A DNA stretch of 15,129 nt from Bacteroidota bacterium (GCA_023423835.1 JAFAEW010000068.1:1-15129); one strand, 5' to 3'. Numbered from the stretch's first letter, positions 1 through 7,350 are shown. Notes: generated by a model not told the origin, from the sequence alone. Made by a program: numbers and translations.

Positions 1-763
1 CTGCATAGGGCTGCCCCTCAATATTAATCTTCGTTTCGTCAAACCAAAGCGTGCCCGAACTGGTATTTATTTTCAACTTCCAGTTGTTGGCAGAAAGGTT
101 CTGATTTTCCAAAAAACTGCCTCTTTCAAGATTAAATCCAAGGCCGTTTATGAGAATGTGCTCATCCACCTTTACCGATAACACAGAATCCCTTTGTTTA
201 ATGGCAGCATCGAGATTTTTACAGTAAATGTCAATTTTTTTTGACTTTAGCGCATCTTCAAAAACCACCTGCACGTTTTGCAGGATGATCCCCTTTATTT
301 TGGAGGTAGTGCTCTCTTCCTTTGAAGCATTTCCCTTATTTTTCCCAGCAAAAATGTACTGATTTGTATAGCCGGAGCTATCGGTAAATAGGTGAAATTT
401 TCCGTCTTTAACAACCACTCTTGCGACACTCGGATGTTTATTCAGCAATTGAAAAATACTGATTCGAATGCCGGCTTCCCTGGCCGATAAAGTGGGAATA
501 TTAAGTGAATCTGTGATCGATAATTCCGATACTACCCCTCCGATAAAAGGAAACGAACTAAATAGCGAAATGTCAATATTGTCTATTGCAACATTGCCGT
601 GGATGGAAGCGTGAATGCCTTCTTTGATCTTAGAAATGATCCGGTCTTTGTGTGAGTTTACATACAAAGAGGCGGTTGTATAGGCGAGCATCAGCAACAC
701 AAAAACAGAGATAACTACGATTGCAGCATATTTAAAAATCTTCGATCGAACCGGTTGTTTCAT
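1..763 (-). CDS. AsmA-like envelope protein, N-terminal part (cut by window edge)
   Basis: The reading frame opens at an ATG at 763-761 and stays open to the left edge, giving about 254 residues of a longer protein. It begins with a short basic stretch (MKQPVRSK), then one hydrophobic segment at about residues 11-33, typical of a single inner-membrane anchor. The part after it, with phrases such as HGNVAIDNIDISLFSSFP and a later series of short beta-strand-like segments, resembles the AsmA/TamB-like family of Bacteroidota, which has a membrane anchor followed by a long periplasmic beta-rich chain. AsmA-like proteins are implicated in outer-membrane biogenesis and lipid transport. The start lies 20 bp after the stop of the esterase gene, so the two are probably one transcript. 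The family call comes from recalled sequence character; a domain search of the complete gene would settle it. Confidence 0.7.
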   Translation of the reverse strand, partial: MKQPVRSKIFKYAAIVVISVFVLLMLAYTTASLYVNSHKDRIISKIKEGIHASIHGNVAIDNIDISLFSSFPFIGGVVSELSITDSLNIPTLSAREAGIRISIFQLLNKHPSVARVVVKDGKFHLFTDSSGYTNQYIFAGKNKGNASKEESTTSKIKGIILQNVQVVFEDALKSKKIDIYCKNLDAAIKQRDSVLSVKVDEHILINGLGFNLERGSFLENQNLSANNWKLKINTSSGTLWFDETKINIEGQPYA

Positions 764-783
764 GATTTGCTGCAACTAAAACG

Positions 784-1515
784 CTAAAACTTGCTGTTAA
801 TTATATAGGGAAGCATGTTTCGCCAGGTAGGCCAATCATGGTTGATATCGGCTCCCCAGACTTCGAGATCGTTCCATATACCTTTATCCCACAGGACTTT
901 TGAAAACCTTCTGCTGCTTTCAGGATCTTCGAACGATCCGCTTCCGGTATAAATATGAATATGATTTGACTGGCGAATCTGATTCAGTAGTCCTTCATCC
1001 TGCAAATTCGGTATGTAATGCAAGGGGCTGTTGAAATAAACCTGTTCGTCCCAGAATCCTTTTGTGTAATCCGTTAGATCGTAAACACCGCTCATGCTGA
1101 TAGCACCATTGATAAGATCCGGCCGTTTCAAAAACAGATTCATGGCATGCAAAGCGCCAAAGGAAGCTCCGGAAGTATAGACAGGCGTTAGGGCGGAAGA
1201 AGAATTTTTGATGAAAGGAATTACTTCATTGAAAACATAATTATTAAATTGATTATGACGGATGGCCTTGTGTTCGGGAAGCATATTATTATTCAGCCAG
1301 CTTTCATTGTTAATACTGTTGATGCTGTACACCTTCAATTTGCCCGCATCGAGCAGTGGTTTCAATGCATCTATCATCTGAAAGCGTTCATATTCCAGAT
1401 AGTCTGCCGCCGCCGTGGGAATCAACAGCAATGAAAACCCGTAATGACCGTAAGTGGCGATGGGCATTTCTTTGTCTAAAGCGGGACTATGCCATGACTG
1501 AATATTTTTTTCCAT
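784..1515 (-). CDS. alpha/beta-hydrolase esterase (putative esterase, EstD-like)
   Basis: This 243-residue protein resembles the putative esterase family (PF00756-like) of the alpha/beta-hydrolase fold. The nucleophile elbow G-A-S-F-G has its serine at about residue 118. The conserved late histidine is H226 in NHDW, and an acidic pair at about 196-197 (SFEDPES) is a plausible third member of the triad. There is no signal peptide, so it is probably cytoplasmic. The substrate cannot be read from sequence; the family includes carboxylesterases, siderophore esterases and acyltransferases. I chose the ATG at 1515. A TTG eight codons upstream (1539) is open too but adds only a short unconserved-looking extension. 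A TAAGTTTG -7 element lies at 1572-1565, and the AsmA-like gene follows after 20 bp. Confidence 0.8.
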   Translation of the reverse strand: MEKNIQSWHSPALDKEMPIATYGHYGFSLLLIPTAAADYLEYERFQMIDALKPLLDAGKLKVYSINSINNESWLNNNMLPEHKAIRHNQFNNYVFNEVIPFIKNSSSALTPVYTSGASFGALHAMNLFLKRPDLINGAISMSGVYDLTDYTKGFWDEQVYFNSPLHYIPNLQDEGLLNQIRQSNHIHIYTGSGSFEDPESSRRFSKVLWDKGIWNDLEVWGADINHDWPTWRNMLPYIINSKF

Positions 1516-1564
1516 ATGTATTGATTTGTTTATAGTCAATAAAAATACAATATCGGTTTTATTT

Positions 1565-1572
1565 CAAACTTA
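1565..1572 (-). promoter_or_regulatory. Bacteroidota -7 element for the esterase/AsmA-like unit
   Basis: The minus strand reads TAAGTTTG, an exact match to the TAnnTTTG consensus of the Bacteroidota primary sigma factor. Transcription would start near 1561, leaving a leader of about 46 nt before the ATG at 1515. I see no convincing -33 TTG at the usual distance. Confidence 0.5.
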
Positions 1573-1648
1573 AAATTAAAAATGCATCTTTCATGAGCCT
1601 GTTTTTCCCGTTTATCTAAAATTAACCTGCAATTGTGTTTATCTCGCT

Positions 1649-1656
1649 TAATTTTG
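1649..1656 (+). promoter_or_regulatory. -7 element TAATTTTG directly before the ABC permease start
   Basis: TAATTTTG matches TAnnTTTG exactly. Its final G (1656) is 5 nt before the ATG at 1661, so the transcript would begin at or next to the start codon. The same spacing recurs at folD and pbpC. A TTG at 1633-1635 is closer than the usual -33 distance. Confidence 0.55.
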
Positions 1657-1660
1657 GAAT

Positions 1661-2917
1661 ATGCTTAAAGCACTATCCATATTCTGGAACAGTTTTAAAA
1701 TGTCGCTTCAGGAAATTGCCAACAATAAACTGAGAAGTGCGTTATCACTTATCGGAATTGCGTTTGGTATTTTCTGCATAATCGGCGTTTTAGCTACGGT
1801 AGGAAGTCTGCAGTCGAAGGTGCAGACGGATATGAAATCGCTTGGAACAAATACGATCTACATCGATAAATGGGAATACACAAATGGCGGGAACGACTAT
1901 CCCTGGTGGAAATTTGTAAACCGCCCGGTTCCCAAATTTTCGGAAGTGCAGCAGATAAAAGACAGAAGTTATCTCGCGAAATACGTGGCCTACGTCAACA
2001 CGAGCAATACCACCGTTACTTACAGAAACAATGAGGCGAAAAACGTAAACATTTATGGTGTAAGTCCCGATTTTTTCAAAATGCAGGATATCGAAATTGA
2101 AGTGGGACGTGTTCAGACCGCGAATGATTTTTCCGGTGGAAATCCGGTTTGCCTCATCGGCTATGAAGTAGCCCAGAATTTGTTTGGAAGGGCGGAACTA
2201 GCACTCAATAAGAATGTAAAATTTGAAGGAAAGGTGGTAAATGTGATCGGTGTGCTGAAGAAGCAGGGCCAAAGCTTCGTAAATGTGTATGATTACGATC
2301 ATTCCATCATCACTACCTATCGTTTTTACGCCTCAATCTATAATGTAAACAGTCAATGGACCAATGCCAATATCATGGTAAATGGGAAAGACGGCATTTC
2401 TTCAAAAGCGCTCGTGGATGACCTCGAAGGTGTAATGCGGCAAATCAGAAGGCTTAGCCCGAAAGACGATGACAATTTTGCGCTCAACGATATCAATACC
2501 CTTTCAGAATCCGTTAACGGATTTTTCGGAAGTGTGAATGCGGGTGGATGGGCAATTGCAGGATTAAGCCTGATTGTAGGCGCATTTGGGGTGGCCAATA
2601 TCATGTTTGTTACCGTAAGAGAAAGAACAAGCCAGATCGGACTTAAAAAAGCAATCGGCGCAAAAAGCCGGACGATTTTAACAGAATTCCTGCTCGAAAG
2701 TGCGTTCCTCTGTTTGATTGGCGGTGCCATCGGCCTTGGCATGGTTTGGCTGCTATCCGTAATTTTGAGCACCATTATGCCATTTCCAATCATTATCGCC
2801 CCTGATATCATAATTCTGGCATTTTCCATTTGCGTAATCCTTGGCATTTTATCCGGCATCATTCCAGCCTCTATCGCAGCTAAAATGAATCCGGTAGTGG
2901 CCATCAGATCGAAGTAA
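1661..2917 (+). CDS. MacB/FtsX-family ABC transporter permease
   Basis: The 418-residue protein has the MacB architecture: a cytoplasmic N-terminal helix (NNKLRSALSLIG), TM1 at about 27-48, a periplasmic MacB_PCD-like domain at about 50-285, then three C-terminal membrane segments at about 296-318, 343-371 and 382-404. The cytoplasmic loop between TM2 and TM3, VRERTSQIGLKKAIGAK, is the conserved FtsX-domain segment thought to contact the ATPase. Relatives export antibiotics, lipoproteins or peptides, or act as mechanotransmission complexes; the cargo here is unknown. No ATP-binding subunit or periplasmic adaptor is encoded next to it: the flanking genes are a divergent esterase and folD. It must therefore use a partner encoded elsewhere. 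The start is supported by a -7 box ending 5 nt upstream. Confidence 0.88.
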   Translation: MLKALSIFWNSFKMSLQEIANNKLRSALSLIGIAFGIFCIIGVLATVGSLQSKVQTDMKSLGTNTIYIDKWEYTNGGNDYPWWKFVNRPVPKFSEVQQIKDRSYLAKYVAYVNTSNTTVTYRNNEAKNVNIYGVSPDFFKMQDIEIEVGRVQTANDFSGGNPVCLIGYEVAQNLFGRAELALNKNVKFEGKVVNVIGVLKKQGQSFVNVYDYDHSIITTYRFYASIYNVNSQWTNANIMVNGKDGISSKALVDDLEGVMRQIRRLSPKDDDNFALNDINTLSESVNGFFGSVNAGGWAIAGLSLIVGAFGVANIMFVTVRERTSQIGLKKAIGAKSRTILTEFLLESAFLCLIGGAIGLGMVWLLSVILSTIMPFPIIIAPDIIILAFSICVILGILSGIIPASIAAKMNPVVAIRSK

Positions 2918-3050
2918 TTTATAAAATTCCAAACAGAATAATACAACCTTGCAGCTAATCAAAAGATGCAAGCTCAATTTCAACTTTTCGCATGATCTTC
3001 ATACTATTGAAGGTTAACATCTTCAATTTTCGGAAAGGCAAAATACTTTA

Positions 3051-3058
3051 TACTTTTG
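3051..3058 (+). promoter_or_regulatory. -7 element TACTTTTG directly before folD
   Basis: TACTTTTG matches TAnnTTTG exactly. The last base is 5 nt before the folD ATG at 3063, so the folD-queE mRNA would be leaderless or have a leader of about one base. It marks the start of the folD-queE unit. Confidence 0.6.
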
Positions 3059-3062
3059 CCGG

Positions 3063-3956
3063 ATGTTATTACTAGATGGCAAAATTGCATCCGCAGCAAT
3101 AAAAGATTCTCTCAAAGAAGAAGTAGCTCAAATTATTTCTACCGGAAAGCGACCGCCACATCTCGCTGCTATTCTCGTAGGAAACAATGGTGCGAGTGAA
3201 ACTTATGTGGCCAGCAAGGTAAAAAACTGCGCCGAGATTGGATTTCAATCCACGCTTATCCGGATGGATGCCGGCATTGCAGAGGAAATGCTGTTTGCAG
3301 AAATTGACCGTCTGAATAATGATGATTCGATCGACGGTATCCTCGTACAACTCCCGTTGCCAAAACAGATTGACGAACAAAAAGTAATCAACCGGATTAA
3401 TCCGGATAAAGATGTAGATGGATTTCATCCGGTAAATGTGGGCAAGATGGTGTTGGGAAATCCAAGCTTTATATCCGCCACTCCCTTTGGGATTCTGTTG
3501 ATGCTCCAACATTATAATATATCCGTTTCCGGTAAACACGTCGTGATTATTGGAAGAAGCAATATCGTTGGAAGGCCGTTGAGCATTTTATTCAGCAGCA
3601 ATGCGCCTTATGGAAATGCAACCGTTACCCTTTGCCATTCCCGAACCAAAAATCTCGAGGCCCTTTGCCGGGAGGCTGATGTGTTAGTTGCGGCCCTGGG
3701 AATTCCACAATTTGTAAGTGTTGGAATGGTAAAAGAAGGAGCGGTTGTAATTGATGTGGGAATAACAAGGGTGGAAGATCCTTCGGCAAAAAAAGGCTAC
3801 CGCATTCGCGGAGATGTAAATTTTGACGAAGTTGCTCCCAAAACCTCGGCCATCACGCCTGTGCCCGGCGGTGTGGGATTGATGACTATTGCAGGACTTT
3901 TAAAAAATACATTGGAGGCCTACCGGATCAATAATGGAAACGCTGAAATTATATAA
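3063..3956 (+). CDS. folD: bifunctional methylenetetrahydrofolate dehydrogenase / methenyltetrahydrofolate cyclohydrolase
   Basis: FolD interconverts 5,10-methylene-, 5,10-methenyl- and 10-formyl-tetrahydrofolate in the cytoplasm, supplying one-carbon units for purines and formyl-Met-tRNA. The 297-residue length is normal. The N-terminal catalytic domain carries Y48-x3-K52 (YVASK), the active-site pair, and then DGILVQLPLP at 91-100 and DVDGFHP at 117-123. The Rossmann-type NADP domain has the signature GRSNIVGRP at 164-172, CHSRT at 191-195 and the C-terminal ITPVPGGVGLMT at 264-275. No key residue is missing. The start follows a consensus -7 box by 5 nt. queE begins inside the last codons of folD (23-bp overlap), so the two are probably translated from one mRNA, although the pathways are only loosely related through GTP and folate metabolism. 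Confidence 0.97.
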   Translation: MLLLDGKIASAAIKDSLKEEVAQIISTGKRPPHLAAILVGNNGASETYVASKVKNCAEIGFQSTLIRMDAGIAEEMLFAEIDRLNNDDSIDGILVQLPLPKQIDEQKVINRINPDKDVDGFHPVNVGKMVLGNPSFISATPFGILLMLQHYNISVSGKHVVIIGRSNIVGRPLSILFSSNAPYGNATVTLCHSRTKNLEALCREADVLVAALGIPQFVSVGMVKEGAVVIDVGITRVEDPSAKKGYRIRGDVNFDEVAPKTSAITPVPGGVGLMTIAGLLKNTLEAYRINNGNAEII

Positions 3957-4566
3957 CGAAACAGCAATAAAAACGCTGCCGGTGATGGAAGCCTTTTACA
4001 CCATCCAGGGCGAAGGATTCCATCAGGGGAAGGCAGCTTATTTCATCCGCCTTGCGGGCTGTGATGTCGGCTGTTTCTGGTGCGATGTGAAGGAAAGTTG
4101 GGACAGGGAAAAGCATCCTGATCTTCCATTGGAAACGATCATTTCAGATCTCAGAAAAACGCCTGCAAATCTAGCCGTGATCACCGGTGGAGAACCATTG
4201 ATGCACAACCTGGATGAACTCACTGAAAGGCTGCATGCTTTTGGAATTCAAACAAATATGGAAACTTCCGGTTCGCATCCTTTATCCGGAGAATGGGATT
4301 GGATATGTCTTTCACCAAAAAAATTCAAAGCCCCGTTGCCTGAGGTTATTCAGGCGGCTAATGAACTTAAGGTAATCATCTACAACCAACATGATTTCAA
4401 ATGGGCGGAGAAATATGCTGCTATGGTTTCTCCAAACTGTAAATTATATCTGCAACCTGAATGGAGTAAACATGAAGAGATGGTGCCTCAAATCGTGAAT
4501 TATATCAAAGCAAATCCCCAGTGGGAACTGAGCCTTCAGATTCACAAGTACATCAATGTTCCCTAA
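3934..4566 (+). CDS. queE: 7-carboxy-7-deazaguanine synthase (radical SAM)
   Basis: QueE converts 6-carboxy-5,6,7,8-tetrahydropterin to 7-carboxy-7-deazaguanine, the ring contraction step leading to preQ0 and queuosine in tRNA. The 210-residue protein has the QueE opening FYTIQGEGFHQGKAAYFIRL (21-40) followed by the radical-SAM cluster motif C43-x3-C47-x2-C50 (CDVGCFWC). The conserved GGEP, which contacts SAM, is just before residue 90. Later motifs SPKK and ELKVII are typical of the Bacteroidota branch. The ATG at 3934 lies within the end of folD; a second ATG at 3985 (MEAFYTIQGEG) is possible, but relatives usually carry a few residues before this point. No other queuosine genes (queC, queD) are in the window. 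It converges on the small gene at 4572 with only 5 bp between stops. Confidence 0.96.
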   Translation: METLKLYNETAIKTLPVMEAFYTIQGEGFHQGKAAYFIRLAGCDVGCFWCDVKESWDREKHPDLPLETIISDLRKTPANLAVITGGEPLMHNLDELTERLHAFGIQTNMETSGSHPLSGEWDWICLSPKKFKAPLPEVIQAANELKVIIYNQHDFKWAEKYAAMVSPNCKLYLQPEWSKHEEMVPQIVNYIKANPQWELSLQIHKYINVP

Positions 4567-4571
4567 ATGGA

Positions 4572-4772
4572 TTAAAATGCCGGTCCCGGAAAGATGATCT
4601 GCTCCGGTTTTTCCTGCGTCAGCTTCATTAAATTCAAATATTCTTCGCGGCTGATCTTGTGGTTTTTATTACTGATGTGCCTGTTGATCAAGGCATGGAC
4701 TTTCGATTCTGCTTCAACATACTTGTGTTGATTGCTGTTCAAATCGTTTGAATTTTTCTTTGATTTTTTCAT
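4572..4772 (-). CDS. small conserved-looking hypothetical protein (66 aa)
   Basis: From the ATG at 4772 the frame encodes 66 residues. It has a lysine- and asparagine-rich basic start (KKSKKNSND) and a central acidic-helical part (YVEAESKVHALINRHI). NKNHKISREEYLNL follows, and the end is proline-containing (IIFPGPAF). It has no membrane segment or signal peptide. The segment from about residue 20 to 50 reminds me of short uncharacterised proteins in Chitinophagaceae, but I cannot name a family. A longer frame to 4889 exists, but its extra N-terminus runs through the promoter and looks non-coding. An exact TATCTTTG -7 box at 4818-4811 supports expression with a leader of about 35 nt. Function unknown. 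Confidence 0.6.
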   Translation of the reverse strand: MKKSKKNSNDLNSNQHKYVEAESKVHALINRHISNKNHKISREEYLNLMKLTQEKPEQIIFPGPAF

Positions 4773-5079
4773 AAGAAATGAATCGTTAGGAAATACAACC
4801 TTTGACCGCACAAAGATAAAAATAAAAACCAAGGGTGCAGATAAAGTTTTCAACAATGGCTGAGCTCTGCTGTGAAAAATTAACGGCACCCGGCTATTGT
4901 TTTTCCAAATTTAAATTATATAATCGACCGATATTATATTTAGATTTCTCATTTATAATATTTTAGGTCTGCATTAAAGTGAACGGATGCCCATTGGCAG
5001 AAACAAGGAGCAGATCAAAAACCGGGAAATTATTATGATCACTTGTAAAAATGTAGACGGTTTGGAAAGAGAATTTTAA
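4773..5079. other. gene-free spacer (about 300 bp), very AT-rich in the middle
   Basis: Apart from the -7 box at 4811-4818 I see no gene here. The stretch 4905-4970 is almost pure A/T with a weak inverted repeat (ATAAT ... ATTAT around 4918-4937). A 30-codon plus-strand frame, 4987-5079, opens with ATG but has no recognisable similarity and no promoter box. It is probably chance. Confidence 0.5.
4811..4818 (-). promoter_or_regulatory. -7 element TATCTTTG of the 66-aa gene
   Basis: The minus strand reads TATCTTTG, an exact TAnnTTTG match, 39 nt from its last base to the ATG at 4772. It is the main evidence that the small gene is transcribed on its own. Confidence 0.5.
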
Positions 5080-5511
5080 CTATCCCAACTCCGCTGTCTT
5101 CAGCCTGCCGGACTCCTTCCGGAACTGTTGTTTAAGCAGTAGCCAGAGAATAGCCGATAAGAAGAAGAATACCGATTCAATAGCAAGCCACTTGTTCCCG
5201 AATTCGCCCAATGATCCGTCAACCAGAATGGTGATCATACGCGATAGTGCATAAAATCCCCACATCAGGCTTAGAAATAAGAGGCCTTTTTTTAGATCCT
5301 TCAGCATGAGGTAAATCATGGCAGTTACAAGGGTTAGGCCCACACCGCCATACACGCCGCGGATTGAGCTGATCGCATCATTGTTATTCAGTTCAACCTC
5401 CACAAGCTGCATCACTGCTCTGGGATCGGCAAAAGCCATAAGGCTGACAGATAAAATACTCAGGGCCGACAGAAGGATAAACACCTTTGAAATTGCGGTA
5501 ATAATTTTCAT
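5080..5511 (-). CDS. DUF4345-family four-helix membrane protein
   Basis: This 143-residue protein is nearly all membrane: hydrophobic segments at about 7-28, 50-68, 72-92 and 110-128, joined by short loops. The loop and second helix RGVYGGVGLTL and the following charged turn (LKDLKKG) fit the DUF4345 family of small inner-membrane proteins, whose function is unknown. The end is a short basic cytoplasmic tail. It sits 71 bp downstream of a Crp/Fnr-type regulator on the same strand. The gap holds a perfect palindrome (5566-5579) and a near-consensus -7 box (CAGCTTTG, 5543-5536), so it probably has its own promoter controlled from next door. The family assignment is from sequence character; the role is unknown. 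Confidence 0.75.
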   Translation of the reverse strand: MKIITAISKVFILLSALSILSVSLMAFADPRAVMQLVEVELNNNDAISSIRGVYGGVGLTLVTAMIYLMLKDLKKGLLFLSLMWGFYALSRMITILVDGSLGEFGNKWLAIESVFFFLSAILWLLLKQQFRKESGRLKTAELG

Positions 5512-5535
5512 CGTTTTCAGTTTTTTTGTTTACTG

Positions 5536-5543
5536 CAAAGCTG
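5536..5543 (-). promoter_or_regulatory. probable -7 element CAGCTTTG of the DUF4345 gene
   Basis: The minus strand reads CAGCTTTG, one mismatch from TAnnTTTG. Transcription would begin near 5532, leaving a leader of about 20 nt. Its spacing to the palindrome at 5566-5579 is what makes it interesting. Confidence 0.35.
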
Positions 5544-5565
5544 TTTAAACTTCTAACCGAAAACC

Positions 5566-5579
5566 TTGGTATTTACCAA
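5566..5579. promoter_or_regulatory. perfect inverted repeat TTGGTA-N2-TACCAA, candidate operator
   Basis: Two perfect 6-bp arms with a 2-bp spacer lie just after the stop of the Crp-type gene and upstream of the DUF4345 gene. The centre (5572.5) is about 40 bp upstream of the start predicted from the -7 box at 5543-5536. That is close to the -41.5 position of class II Crp/Fnr activator sites. The binding protein is not shown; the adjacent regulator is the obvious candidate. Confidence 0.4.
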
Positions 5580-5582
5580 TAT

Positions 5583-6173
5583 TCAAATGCGCACCTTGTT
5601 TATGAGTTTGCTGAAATTACTGGGATCGATTCCGAGATAATTTGCAAGATATTTCTGGGGAAACAGGTTTAGAATATGCGGGCTGCGCCGAAGCAGCGAC
5701 CGGAATTTTTCTTCGGATGAAAAACATTGCAATTCAACCAATCTTTCCAGTACTCCGGAAAGCGCCATTGTTACGCCTGTTTGCATCATCCGTTCAACAG
5801 CAGGATATTCGTCGCACAGTTTTCTAATTTCAGGGTAAGATGACCGGAGAAATGAGGACGCCGTAAGCGTTTCATAAGAATAAGCGGCACTTTTTTGCAA
5901 CATAAACGAGTCAAGAATGCCGCCAAAAGAGGGAGGATATGTAAATAAAAGGGTCGCTTCCCTTTCGCTTTCATCAAAATAATAGATCCGCTGAACACCG
6001 GAGACGATGAAATACAGGTATTTTTCTCTTTCGCCCGCTCTGGTAACCAGTGATTTTTTCGGAAAAGACACCGGCTTCCAAACCGCTGAAAATGCCAGCC
6101 ACTCATCTGCCGACAAGGGACAGATGGCATCGACCGTTTTCCTCAATTCTAAAATGGCGCCTTGCATCATCAT
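5583..6173 (-). CDS. Crp/Fnr-family transcriptional regulator
   Basis: The 196-residue protein has an N-terminal cyclic-nucleotide-binding-like beta barrel (about 25-110; KKSLVTRAGEREKYLYFIVSG is the usual early part). A long dimerisation helix follows (about 120-150). The compact C-terminal helix-turn-helix, at about 171-196, is FPQKYLANYLGIDPSNFSKL plus a few residues. The end right after the recognition helix, without a long wing, is normal for this Bacteroidota subgroup. I do not see the full PRAR-type cAMP phosphate-binding signature, so the ligand is uncertain. Three consecutive ATG codons (6173, 6170, 6167) leave the exact start open. The likely target is the DUF4345 gene behind it, and possibly its own promoter, given inverted repeats at both. 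Confidence 0.88.
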   Translation of the reverse strand: MMMQGAILELRKTVDAICPLSADEWLAFSAVWKPVSFPKKSLVTRAGEREKYLYFIVSGVQRIYYFDESEREATLLFTYPPSFGGILDSFMLQKSAAYSYETLTASSFLRSSYPEIRKLCDEYPAVERMMQTGVTMALSGVLERLVELQCFSSEEKFRSLLRRSPHILNLFPQKYLANYLGIDPSNFSKLINKVRI

Positions 6174-6184
6174 AAAAATGTGTA

Positions 6185-6231
6185 CAAAGAAACGGTTATT
6201 TTAATGATGCAAGAATTTCAGGAGTTGAAAT
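6185..6231 (-). promoter_or_regulatory. putative promoter of the Crp-type gene with an upstream inverted repeat
   Basis: The minus strand carries TTTCTTTG at 6192-6185, one mismatch from TAnnTTTG, 12 nt before the first ATG. Further upstream, ATTTCA-N5-TGAAAT (6215-6231) is a perfect 6-bp inverted repeat whose centre is about 42 bp from the predicted start, the class II activator position. Its half-sites differ from those at 5566-5579. Confidence 0.3.
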
Positions 6232-6260
6232 AAGGGAAAACTGACCAAACCGGCAACCTG

Positions 6261-7199
6261 TTAATGTCTTTCCAAAACAATTTCGGGTTCATTTTTCGGA
6301 ACCGATATCCCGCAATCTTTGAACATTTCATTTACAATTTTTATCAGGCGCAATTGTTCTTCCCGGTGGCCAAATTGCACTTCAACGTTGGCATAGGGAA
6401 TATTCTTCTGCATCGCAAATACCGAAAGGGATCCGTCGTCGGGAGCAGATCCGGACTGAAGAACGACATTCACATTTTTTGATTTCAGGAATTGAAAAAA
6501 ACAGGGTGATGTCACAAACACAAGGTCGTCAGGATCCATTGAATGGTTGATATGTATATCTGAAGCGGCCTTCCTGAAAAACGCATCTTTCGAATAGGAC
6601 AGGATATTGAAATTACCGTCAGTGTTGTTATGTAATGTCAAAATATAGCCCAGGCTGTCATAATTATATTCCTCCAGGATCCTGTTGGAAAATGCCCTTA
6701 CAGAAGTCTCGACCTCCGGCGTTGCAAATCCGTTACAAAAATTATCGATATCGCGTTGAATTCCCTGGTCTGAGAAAATATGGTTCGGATCAAAGAAGTA
6801 CATGTTTTGGGAGTCGGAAAAGTTGATATACCGTGCGTTTCCATGTTCGAGTTTTAAAATGCTGCCACCCGTTTCCTCAATGAAATCGAAGGCGGCTGCA
6901 ACGCCGGTGTTTTCGTTGTTGTGTACTACCAGAAACCGCAAACCTTCTCCCTTCGAATATTCTGTCAAACTTACCTCGGTATTTTCCACGGAAACGACGG
7001 TTTTATTAAACCGGTACGATCCGCTTGCATAAATATCGGGGTTGACCTTATCAATTACACTTAAGGCAAGGTAAAACTTCATACGGTCAAGCTCTCTTGG
7101 AGCCATTTTCTTTTGAGCCTTGCCAGCTATACAGCCCACTGTTAACAGAATGATCAATGCGGGTAATTTAAAAGGGAAGATGAACAAATTTTTTTTCAT
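6261..7199 (-). CDS. exported M14-metallopeptidase-like protein, family unnamed
   Basis: The ATG at 7199 gives 312 residues beginning with a clear export signal (MKKNLF, hydrophobic core about 8-23, probable cleavage near GKA-Q29). The mature part shows the spacing of zinc ligands of carboxypeptidase-like (M14) enzymes. H93-N-N-E96 in VVHNNENT resembles HxxE, H190 in TLHNNTDG could be the third ligand, and E273 in ANVEVQFGH sits where the catalytic glutamate would be. FDPNHIF (136-142) recalls the Asn-Arg region of M14. I recall similar uncharacterised proteins with FDPNRIF in other bacteria but cannot name a family. Substrate unknown; a periplasmic peptide or wall fragment is possible. Cys23 precedes the cleavage site, but the lipobox is poor. 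The frame is open upstream to 7394, but that part overlaps the helicase gene. Confidence 0.6.
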   Translation of the reverse strand: MKKNLFIFPFKLPALIILLTVGCIAGKAQKKMAPRELDRMKFYLALSVIDKVNPDIYASGSYRFNKTVVSVENTEVSLTEYSKGEGLRFLVVHNNENTGVAAAFDFIEETGGSILKLEHGNARYINFSDSQNMYFFDPNHIFSDQGIQRDIDNFCNGFATPEVETSVRAFSNRILEEYNYDSLGYILTLHNNTDGNFNILSYSKDAFFRKAASDIHINHSMDPDDLVFVTSPCFFQFLKSKNVNVVLQSGSAPDDGSLSVFAMQKNIPYANVEVQFGHREEQLRLIKIVNEMFKDCGISVPKNEPEIVLERH

Positions 7200-7350
7200 G
7201 GTATAACCTCTGCGGTGTTTTAATGCCGTGAAAATATTTGCAGAAAGACCGCATTCAAAGGCCACGCTGTATAAACGGAGGAAAATGGTTACTGGAATGA
7301 AGATATTGACAGATGAGATGCACGCAGTTTTATTACAGGATAGCCACTTT

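Noticed and set aside
2353..2946. Long minus-strand frame (197 codons) opposite the ABC permease
   Set aside because: It lies antisense to a well-supported membrane protein and shows no recognisable domain.
3072..3539. Minus-strand frame (155 codons) inside folD
   Set aside because: It is antisense to folD, whose motifs are all intact, and has no promoter or family resemblance.
4987..5079. 30-codon plus-strand frame in the AT-rich spacer
   Set aside because: Too short, no promoter box and no resemblance to known proteins; it ends just before the DUF4345 stop by chance.
7127..7135. Lipoprotein signal at Cys23 of the M14-like protein
   Set aside because: The residues before the cysteine (T-V-G) lack the usual leucine at -3, and a normal signal-peptidase site follows.
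7211..7253. TGCGGT/ACCGCA inverted repeat upstream of the M14-like gene
   Set aside because: Six-bp arms separated by 31 nt without an adjacent promoter are weak, and the region shows no other structure.
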